The translations under genes were made by a program, and so were the position numbers. A DNA stretch of 64,000 nt from DALYJJ01 sp033763935 (lineage in GTDB: Bacteria > Acidobacteriota > Terriglobia > Bryobacterales > Bryobacteraceae), in NCBI GenBank assembly GCA_033763935.1, contig JANRJO010000065.1, positions 39,249-103,248 on the forward strand. Direction: 5' to 3'. Below the pieces are notes generated by a model. That model saw only the letters and a list, made by a program, of their open reading frames with translations, was not told where the DNA came from and searched no databases. Positions 56,192-64,000 of this stretch are shown here, in pieces. Position 1 is the stretch's first letter; each line of letters opens with the position of its first letter.

Positions 56192-57122
56192 CGTAGCCGT
56201 TTTCTGCCACGCCCCCGAAGACGGGAGCATTGCCAGAGAGCTTGCCCATCAAGTCTCCACCACCACCGCCTTCGCCTGCGAACGGCACATCCTTGACGAC
56301 GGCGAAACTCTGCTGGACTGCTACGATCGCGGCGCCGACGCGACCATCCTCCTCACCTCGCCCCACTCCGTCCCCGCGAGGCCCGACCGCGCGCAGTGGC
56401 AGCCGGTGCTCGATTACGACGCCGCCATCGCGGCCTTCGAAGCCGCCCCCGCCGCCATCCCCGGCACGCTTCGACACAAGAAACTGGTGACGTCCGACGT
56501 GCGGCGCTTGCGGCAGTGGCTGCTCTCGTTGATCGCCCTCGAACCGCGACTCGCCGGCGTGCCGCGTGACTTCCCGATCGACGATCCCGACGACTACGAG
56601 CGCGTCCTCTATGTTGACGCCGCCGGCCGGTCGCTACATGGCATCGCCGGCGACCTCGCATGGCGCTTAAATCTCGACCTCCCCCACAACCTCGAACGCA
56701 ACCTCGCCGCCCTCCGCTCCCACTGCGCGCGCCACTCCTACCTCGTCATTGTCGCCGGGGCCGAGGCCCCGCTCGACCTCGGCCCGCTGACCACCGTCGT
56801 CAACCCGCCATCGCAGACCCCTGCGGAAAACCCCGAAGACCTACTCCGCGCCCCCGCCGATCACGCCGCTCTCGCGGCCATCGAGCGCACCTTTCGTGCC
56901 AGCGGACATCCTGTCCTCGGCCAGCGTGCCGTCACCCTCGCCACCCAGCTCGGCCGCCTGGCCGAAGCATACGAGTTTCTTTGCCTGCTGCGCGCGAACG
57001 CTTCGCTCGCTCCCTGGATAGAACGGGAATCTGCCTGGATCACCGACTTCTGGGACGGCAAGGTCCACGTCCCCACCTCGAACCCGCTCACCGAGGGTAC
57101 CCAACTCACGTTAGGCTTCTGA
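56187..57122 (+). CDS. TIR-like N-terminal protein, unknown function
   Basis: A 311-residue protein. Residues 1-75 resemble a TIR-fold: VAVFCHAPEDGSIARELAHQ (first strand and helix), ERHILDDGETLLDCYDRGAD and ATILLTSPHSVPARPDRAQW, similar in layout to effector TIR domains; the catalytic Glu of NAD-cleaving TIRs cannot be located with certainty. Residues 100-311 have no recognised domain (helical repeats HGIAGDLAWRLNLDLPHNLE, then RTFRASGHPVLGQRAVTLAT). ATG 56187 is inside the repeat. The 1-nt gap to the dehydratase gene suggests cotranscription, a puzzling partner for a sensor-type protein. Confidence 0.5.
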   Translation: MPVAVFCHAPEDGSIARELAHQVSTTTAFACERHILDDGETLLDCYDRGADATILLTSPHSVPARPDRAQWQPVLDYDAAIAAFEAAPAAIPGTLRHKKLVTSDVRRLRQWLLSLIALEPRLAGVPRDFPIDDPDDYERVLYVDAAGRSLHGIAGDLAWRLNLDLPHNLERNLAALRSHCARHSYLVIVAGAEAPLDLGPLTTVVNPPSQTPAENPEDLLRAPADHAALAAIERTFRASGHPVLGQRAVTLATQLGRLAEAYEFLCLLRANASLAPWIERESAWITDFWDGKVHVPTSNPLTEGTQLTLGF

Positions 57123-57123
57123 C

Positions 57124-58788
<1,665 letters not shown>

Positions 58789-58794
<6 letters not shown>

Positions 58795-59442
58795 TTCGGC
58801 GCGCGCCTTCGCCACTACCTCGAGGTACTGCCGCGCGCGCGCCTCCATCTCGTCGTAGCGATTCTCCGTCATCAGCTTGGGGTCGACCAGTTCGCCGCCG
58901 ACGGCTACGGCGCACGCCCCCGCTTTGAGGAATTCGCCGGCCGTCTCGAGGTTCACGCCACCCGTCGGGCACATGGCAATCTGCGGGAACGGTCCTTTGA
59001 GCGCCTTGATGTACTTCGGCCCGCCCAGGTTCCCGGCCGGAAAGATCTTGACGATGTCCGCACCGGCGTCCCACGCTGTCAGCACTTCGGTTGGCGTCAT
59101 TGCGCCTGGCAGCACCACCTTCGAGTAGCGCTTACACATTTCGATGGTGGATACGCGCAGGCTCGGCGTGACGAAGAACTCGGCGCCGGCGAGCATGCAG
59201 ACGCGGGCGGTCTCCGGATCGAGCACTGTCCCCGCCCCGAGCGTGATCTTGTCCCCGAACTGGTCGGCCACCTTTTCGAGCGCCTTCACCGCCCCGGGCA
59301 CCGTCATCGTGATCTCCGCCGCGCGGATTCCACCTCTGTAAATAGCTTCGATGGCCAGCACCGCGGCCTCCGCGCTCGCCGCTCGCACCACGGGCACAAT
59401 GCCAATGTCCAGGATAGAGGACAGAATCGTCTCTTTTCTCAT
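58789..59442 (-). CDS. eda: KDPG/KHG aldolase
   Basis: A 217-residue class I aldolase: MRKETILSSILDIGIVPVVR, AIYRGGIRAAEITMTVPGAV (catalytic Glu), LGAGTVLDPETARVCMLAGA, SLRVSTIEMCKRYSKVVLPG, the Schiff-base Lys in DIVKIFPAGNLGGPKYIKAL, and MCPTGGVNLETAGEFLKAGA. It cleaves 2-keto-3-deoxy-6-phosphogluconate or related acids to pyruvate and an aldehyde. ATG 59442 fits the family; a 15-residue longer start at 59487 has no similarity. Convergent with the sugar-acid dehydratase by 6 bp, a likely functional pair. Confidence 0.93.
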
Positions 59443-59519
59443 GCACTGAAATCTTACCAGTACCGGCTCTCCGGGTGCTCTCTTCACGCACCTGCAATCG
59501 CTTTCTATTTTTCCTTAAC

Positions 59520-59584
59520 TGATATATACTCTCCAGCTACGAGGGGTCGAAGCAGACCCCTTGGGAGTCAATTACGGGGGTCGG
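59520..59584 (+). promoter_or_regulatory. Promoter and hairpin leader of TonB-dependent receptor 1
   Basis: The block CTGATATATACTC holds a TATACT -10 (59525-59530), 54 nt before ATG 59585. The leader folds as AGGGGTC-GAAGCA-GACCCCT (59542-59561), and GGGGG lies just before the ATG. The same block, the same 54-nt distance and a hairpin at the same place precede the second receptor. No clear -35 was seen, so the promoter may need an activator or another sigma factor. Confidence 0.5.
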
Positions 59585-62500
59585 ATGCGACTACTAGTCA
59601 AAGTCACCGTTACCCTCCTGTGCATGCTCCTCGCTGTAGCCACTGCTCAGGAGTTCCGTGCCACTATCTCCGGGTACATCTACGACGCCACGGGCGCCGC
59701 GGTACCCAACGCCACCATTCAGGTCACCAACGTCGCGAACAATGAAAGCACTACAGCGACGTCGGAGAACTCGGGTGCGTACACCATTCCCTTCCTTCGT
59801 CCGGGCACCTACAAGATGGTCGTCACGGCGAAGGGCTTCAAGTCCTACAACCGCGAGAACGTGATTCTCGAGGTCGGCAAGATCGTCGGTATCAACGTCA
59901 ACCTGGAAGTCGGGCAGTTGACGGAATCCATCAACGTGACCGCGGAAGCGGCGTTGCTCGAGACGCAGAGCGCCAGCCGCGTCGGTGTCGTCAACACCAC
60001 GCAGGTGGCCGAACTGCCGTTGAACTCGCGCAACCCCTTCATGCTCGGTTCGATGATGTCCGGCGTGACGTTCCGCGGCGCCGCCATCTGGCAGCGTCCG
60101 TTCGATAACGGCGCCATCGCCGAGTGGTCGGTGAACGGCGGCCGCCAGTCCAACAATGAGTTCCTGATGGACGGCGCGCCGAACAACGGCCAGGCCGGCG
60201 GCAACAACATCGCCTACGTGCCGATCGTCGACGCGGTGCAGGAGTTCAGCGTCCAGCAGAACTCTTACGACGCGGCGTACGGCAAGACCGGCGGCGGCGT
60301 GTTCAACGTTGTGCTGAAGAGCGGCGGCAGCCAGCACCACTTCACCGGCTGGGAGTTCATGCGCCGGAAGTGGATGGACGCCAATACCTATCAGAACAAT
60401 GCCCGCGGCGTAGAGCGCGCGGCGCACCGCCTGGATCAGTACGGCTGGCAGTTCGACGGCCCGGTGTACTTCCCTGGTCTCCTCAAGAAGGACGGCGCCG
60501 TGAAGCTGTTCTACCTGGGCAGCTACGAAGGCTACTACGAGGAGTGGCCCCAGATCCTGCAGAACTCGTACCCGTCGATGGAAATGCGCAATGGCGACTT
60601 CAGCAAGCTCGTCACCGCGCAGGGGCAGCCCATCACCATCTACAACCCGTATAGCGCGACGCTCGATGCCAGCGGGAATCCCGTTCGTCAGCCGTTCGCA
60701 GGCAACATCATCCCTGCGAACATGATTCACCCCGTGGCGCGCGCCGTCACGCGGTTCATGCCCGAGCCGAATGCCACTACCCCTGGCGTCCGATACGCCA
60801 CCAACAACCGCATCAACTCCACGTACGCCGCAACGGATGACTTCTACAACCTCATCCTGAAGTTCGACTGGAACTTCGGCGACAAGCACCGCACCTTCTT
60901 CCGTCACGCCTCGAACGACCGTACGGAAGACCGCTGCGTGAACGACATCTGCGCCGGTCCCGGACAGGACGGCCAACAGCCGTTCCAGCGCATCAACGAT
61001 GCTTACGTGCTGGACTGGATCAGCACCCTTAGCCCCACGACGGTCCTGAATATTCGCGCCTCGCACAACAGGTTCATCGAGAAGGGCTTCGGCCGCGCCA
61101 ACGAGAACTTCGACCTTACGTCCCTCGGGCTGCCTGCGTCGCTAGTCAGCCAGATCCCCGGACCCGCCTACTTCGGCCGCTGGAACATCAACGGCTACTC
61201 CTCGCTGGGACGCGGCCAGGGCATCAACATCACCAACAACTACAACCTGATGGGCAGCGTGAACAAGATTGTCGGTTCCCACTCGATGAAGTTCGGCATG
61301 GACCTTCGCCGCATTCACTTCATCAACCAGAACTCCGGCGACATTCTGTCCTTCACCGGTGAAACCCGCTGGACGCAGCGCCTGTTCAACCAGGGCGAAG
61401 CGACTGCGGGCGACGGGTACGCCTCCTTCCTGATCGGCGGCATCGGCGGCAGTTCCAACTTCCCGCTGTATCCGTTCTTCCAGCAGTGGTACTTTGCGCC
61501 GTTCTTCCAGGATGACTGGAAGGTCTCCCGCAAGCTGACCTTGAACGTCGGTCTGCGCTGGGACTTCAACCAGGCCCCGCAGGAGAAGTACGACCGCATC
61601 AACCGCGGTTTCAACCCCAACGCCGCGGCGCCGTTCATCAACCAGATCCCGGCCGACATGCTCGCCCTCTATCCGAACCTTCGGAACCTCAAGGGTGGTC
61701 TCGAGTTTGCAGGCGTCAACGGCAACTCGCGTATCGTCGGCCAGAATGACATGAACAACTGGCAGCCCCGCATCGGCGCGGCCTACCAGTTGAGCAGCAA
61801 GCTGGTTCTGCGCGGCGGCTACGGCCTCTACTTCCTGAACCCGAACAACGACTTCTTGATCACCACCGGGTTCTCGACGAATACTCCGCTGGTAAACTCG
61901 CTCGACGACGGTCGCACGCTGGTCTCCAACAACCTGCTGAGCAACCCCTATCCGAGCGGCATCAACCGGCCGTCGGGCTCATCGCTCGGCTACAGCACCT
62001 TCGTGGGCCAGAACACCAATTGGTACAACCCGTCCATGCGGACTCCGTACGTGCACCAGTTCTCCGCGGGCTTCCAGTATCAGCTTGGACAGGCCAGCAC
62101 CGTCGAGTTTTCCTACGTCGGCAGCCGCACTCGAAACGCGAATACGGAGCGGGACTTCAACCTCCCCTCTGACCTGCGCCAGAGGTGCAGCCTGCTTGAA
62201 GGCGGCAACCCGAACTTCTGCAACGAGCAGATCCCGAACCCCTTCCGGGGCGTCGAGGCTTTCCGTGGCACTGGTTTCTTCACCGCCGGCACACTTTCGC
62301 GCTTCCAACTGTCCCGGCCGTTCCCGCAGTTCAACGGGAACCTGCAGGAACGCGGCCGCGGCGAGTCCGATATCTTCTACAACTCGCTGCAGATCAACTA
62401 CAACGTCCGCATGGGACGCAGTCTGACGCTCCTTGCCAACTACACGCTGAGCAAGATGGTGGAGCGCTGGGGCTACAACGACCCCGTCAACAACGTCATG

Positions 62501-63169
62501 CAGTCCGGCCTGTACTTCAATGACCGGCCGCACTTCGTGAAGTTCTCGACCGTGTACGAACTTCCGTTCGGCCGCGGCAAGTTGCTCGGCAAGAACGCCA
62601 ACCGCTTTGTCGATAAGCTTATCGGCGGCTGGCAGTTCAGCACCTATAGCCAGATTGCCTCGGGCGAGCCCAATAACCTGGCCGGCAACGTGATCCAGTT
62701 GAAGGACCCGCGCACCGTTGGCGGGGACTGGACCGGATCAGTGGATTGGAAGCGTCACCAGGTGATCGGCTGGAACCCCTGCGTGCTGCGCCAGTTCAAC
62801 GATGGCCGCGTGGTTCCGCAGGCGTTCTCGGTTGCCCGCGGCTGCGGCACCGACCCGGCCAACTACGCTTGGTTGATGACGGCGGACTTCGCCCCGCGGT
62901 ACACCCCGTTCCGCAGCGGCAACATCCGCAAGCAGCAGCTCTTTAATATGGACGCGTCGCTCTCGAAGATGACCAACATCACCGAGCGCCTGCGCGCCCA
63001 GTTCCGCGTCGAGGCCTTCAACCTCACCAACTACTACTTCTTCGGCCGCGACTCCAACTTCGAGCCCGATCCGAACAACCCGAACTTCGGTACGCTGTTC
63101 CCCCACCTCGCGTGGATCGGCAACGGCTATCCCCGCCAGGTCCAGCTTGGCTTCAAGCTGCTCTGGTAA
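59585..63169 (+). CDS. TonB-dependent receptor (Oar-like), complete
   Basis: A 1194-residue outer-membrane protein. The signal peptide (MRLLVKVTVTLLCMLLAVAT, cleavage near AQ) is followed by a carboxypeptidase-regulatory-like domain (RATISGYIYDATGAAVPNAT to about residue 110), a plug (residues about 120-260: NVTAEAALLETQSASRVGVV, GGRQSNNEFLMDGAPNNGQA) and a beta barrel to the C-terminal VQLGFKLLW. No canonical SusD partner is visible, as usual in acidobacteria. ATG 59585 is preferred over TTG 59561. Its first 200 codons are almost identical to the next gene, showing tandem duplication. Substrate unknown, probably an oligosaccharide or peptide. Confidence 0.93.
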   Translation: MRLLVKVTVTLLCMLLAVATAQEFRATISGYIYDATGAAVPNATIQVTNVANNESTTATSENSGAYTIPFLRPGTYKMVVTAKGFKSYNRENVILEVGKIVGINVNLEVGQLTESINVTAEAALLETQSASRVGVVNTTQVAELPLNSRNPFMLGSMMSGVTFRGAAIWQRPFDNGAIAEWSVNGGRQSNNEFLMDGAPNNGQAGGNNIAYVPIVDAVQEFSVQQNSYDAAYGKTGGGVFNVVLKSGGSQHHFTGWEFMRRKWMDANTYQNNARGVERAAHRLDQYGWQFDGPVYFPGLLKKDGAVKLFYLGSYEGYYEEWPQILQNSYPSMEMRNGDFSKLVTAQGQPITIYNPYSATLDASGNPVRQPFAGNIIPANMIHPVARAVTRFMPEPNATTPGVRYATNNRINSTYAATDDFYNLILKFDWNFGDKHRTFFRHASNDRTEDRCVNDICAGPGQDGQQPFQRINDAYVLDWISTLSPTTVLNIRASHNRFIEKGFGRANENFDLTSLGLPASLVSQIPGPAYFGRWNINGYSSLGRGQGINITNNYNLMGSVNKIVGSHSMKFGMDLRRIHFINQNSGDILSFTGETRWTQRLFNQGEATAGDGYASFLIGGIGGSSNFPLYPFFQQWYFAPFFQDDWKVSRKLTLNVGLRWDFNQAPQEKYDRINRGFNPNAAAPFINQIPADMLALYPNLRNLKGGLEFAGVNGNSRIVGQNDMNNWQPRIGAAYQLSSKLVLRGGYGLYFLNPNNDFLITTGFSTNTPLVNSLDDGRTLVSNNLLSNPYPSGINRPSGSSLGYSTFVGQNTNWYNPSMRTPYVHQFSAGFQYQLGQASTVEFSYVGSRTRNANTERDFNLPSDLRQRCSLLEGGNPNFCNEQIPNPFRGVEAFRGTGFFTAGTLSRFQLSRPFPQFNGNLQERGRGESDIFYNSLQINYNVRMGRSLTLLANYTLSKMVERWGYNDPVNNVMQSGLYFNDRPHFVKFSTVYELPFGRGKLLGKNANRFVDKLIGGWQFSTYSQIASGEPNNLAGNVIQLKDPRTVGGDWTGSVDWKRHQVIGWNPCVLRQFNDGRVVPQAFSVARGCGTDPANYAWLMTADFAPRYTPFRSGNIRKQQLFNMDASLSKMTNITERLRAQFRVEAFNLTNYYFFGRDSNFEPDPNNPNFGTLFPHLAWIGNGYPRQVQLGFKLLW

Positions 63170-63178
63170 TTGGTAGCA

Positions 63179-63264
63179 GAGGCCGCCCTTCGGGGCGGTC
63201 TTAACTGCACCAGGAAGTCTCTTTTCGTCAAGCGGTTGCAGCGATGCAACCGCTTTCTTTTTTT
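63179..63264 (+). terminator. Two hairpins after receptor 1, second a Rho-independent terminator
   Basis: Hairpin A (63179-63202) has a 10-bp GC-rich stem closed by the stable CTTCGG tetraloop but no U-run. Hairpin B (63230-63255) is AAGCGGTTGCA-GCGA-TGCAACCGCTT, followed by TCTTTTTTT (to 63264): a classical intrinsic terminator separating the two receptor genes. Confidence 0.85.
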
Positions 63265-63270
63265 CGGCCC

Positions 63271-63336
63271 CTGATATATACTCCGGGTCACGAGGTCCGA
63301 AACTCCGGTTCCTCGCTACTGTTTCACGGGGGTCGA
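63271..63336 (+). promoter_or_regulatory. Promoter and hairpin leader of TonB-dependent receptor 2
   Basis: CTGATATATACTC recurs with TATACT at 63277-63282, again 54 nt before the ATG (63337). The leader hairpin has different sequence (CGAGG...CCTCG with inner CCG/CGG, 63291-63315) but sits at the same place, and ACGGGGGTCG precedes the ATG as in the first copy. Conserved layout with changed stem bases hints that the structure itself matters. Confidence 0.5.
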
Positions 63337-64000
63337 ATGCGACTAGTTGTAAAAACTTGTATTACCTTCCTGTGCCTGCTCCTTGCGGTTGCCAGCGCCC
63401 AGGAATTCCGCGCTACTATCTCCGGGTACATCTACGACGCCACCGGCGCCGCGGTACCCAACGCCACCATTCAGGTCACCAACGTCGCCAACGGCGAATC
63501 CACCACGGCGACGTCGGAGAACTCCGGTGCGTACACTATTCCCTTCCTTCGTCCGGGCACCTACAAGATGGTCGTCACGGCGAAGGGCTTCAAGTCCTAC
63601 AACCGCGAGAACCTGATTCTCGAGGTCGGCAAGATCGTCGGTATCAACGTCAACCTGGAAGTCGGCCAGTTGACGGAATCCATCAACGTAACCGCAGAAG
63701 CGGCTTTGCTCGAGACGCAGACCGCCAGCCGCGTCGGTGTCGTCAACACCACGCAGGTGGCGGAGTTGCCGTTGAACTCGCGCAACCCATTCATGCTCGG
63801 TTCGATGATGTCCGGCGTGACGTTCCGCGGCGCCGCCATCTGGCAGCGTCCGTTCGATAACGGCGCCATCGCGGAGTGGTCGGTGAACGGCGGCCGCCAG
63901 TCCAACAATGAGTTCCTGATGGACGGCGCGCCGAACAACGGCCAGGCCGGCGGCAACAACATCGCCTACGTGCCGATCGTCGACGCGGTGCAGGAGTTCA
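63337..64000 (+). CDS. TonB-dependent receptor (Oar-like) 2, N-terminal part
   Basis: The first 221 codons of a paralogue of the preceding gene, running off the window end. The signal peptide is diverged (MRLVVKTCITFLCLLLAVAS, then AQEF), but from about residue 23 the protein is near-identical: the regulatory domain and the plug start (NVTAEAALLETQTASRVGVV, GGRQSNNEFLMDGAPNNGQA). Nucleotide identity is also very high, so recent duplication or gene conversion is likely. The remaining barrel is not visible and could differ in substrate specificity. Confidence 0.92.
   Translation, partial: MRLVVKTCITFLCLLLAVASAQEFRATISGYIYDATGAAVPNATIQVTNVANGESTTATSENSGAYTIPFLRPGTYKMVVTAKGFKSYNRENLILEVGKIVGINVNLEVGQLTESINVTAEAALLETQTASRVGVVNTTQVAELPLNSRNPFMLGSMMSGVTFRGAAIWQRPFDNGAIAEWSVNGGRQSNNEFLMDGAPNNGQAGGNNIAYVPIVDAVQEF

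Noticed and set aside
59594..61066. A 490-codon frame opposite the TonB-dependent receptor
   Set aside because: Repeats of Val/Asp/Arg typical of an antisense frame; it lacks a start signal and the receptor is unambiguous.

Overview
The window is high-GC chromosomal DNA that reads like a soil acidobacterium of the Solibacter/Bryobacter type. That is an inference from family content: large Oar-like TonB-dependent receptors with an N-terminal carboxypeptidase-regulatory domain, a TIGR02999-type ECF sigma factor, a serine/threonine kinase with a TolB-like/TPR sensor half, Tat-exported enolase-superfamily enzymes beside a GH29 fucosidase, WGxxGxxG-type small proteins and Uma2 proteins. No rRNA, tRNA, CRISPR array, phage or transposase gene was recognised.

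Layout. 1-8 kb: C-terminal part of a TonB-dependent receptor, a small DMT-like membrane protein, a triheme cytochrome, a coupled gene pair ending in a DUF4123 protein (type VI effector-adaptor family), then metH and argG back to back. 8-15 kb: an M50-like peptidase overlapping a WGxxGxxG protein, a damaged Uma2 protein, an ECF sigma factor, and a tightly coupled run lipoprotein - geranylgeranyl-reductase-like flavoprotein - hemL - frameshifted esterase. 15-17 kb: a two-gene AAA ATPase/DUF4276 module resembling nucleotide-dependent defence systems. 17-28 kb: phosphatase-superfamily enzyme and dienelactone hydrolase, topoisomerase IB, a SPOR protein, a MoxR ATPase coupled to a large protein of unknown function, fumC, TerB, Maf and EVE proteins. 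28-36 kb: a long minus-strand series (two enolase-superfamily enzymes, aldo/keto reductase, fucosidase, PLP decarboxylase) probably used for sugar or sugar-acid breakdown, and a MarR-pirin operon.

36-41.5 kb: an ArsR/SRPBCC pair, a truncated haemoglobin, a decayed two-component system, and an arsenic operon (small Cys-containing ORF, arsR, arsM, exported arsC). Four promoters here place the -10 box only 6-7 nt before the start codon, which suggests leaderless mRNAs. 41.5-48 kb: a kinase gene and a sulfatase-modifying-factor-like gene, each broken by an apparent one-base deletion, two metallo-beta-lactamase-fold proteins (one a B3 type with Gln at the usual first His), a truncated nucleotidyltransferase with its intact 57-aa partner, and a WbuC cupin. 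48-52 kb: carA-carB.

52-64 kb: a methyltransferase/aldo-keto reductase pair, then a 2.1-kb cassette of three coupled genes for predicted exported proteins bracketed by a 54-bp direct repeat that splits an older divergent gene pair. After it come a TIR-like protein, an IlvD/Edd-type sugar-acid dehydratase facing a KDPG aldolase, and two tandem TonB-dependent receptor genes with nearly identical first halves, the second running off the window end. The strongest leads are the repeat-bracketed cassette, the AAA/DUF4276 and MoxR modules, the arsenic operon with its upstream small ORF, and the leaderless promoters, including a kinase that appears to start at ATC.
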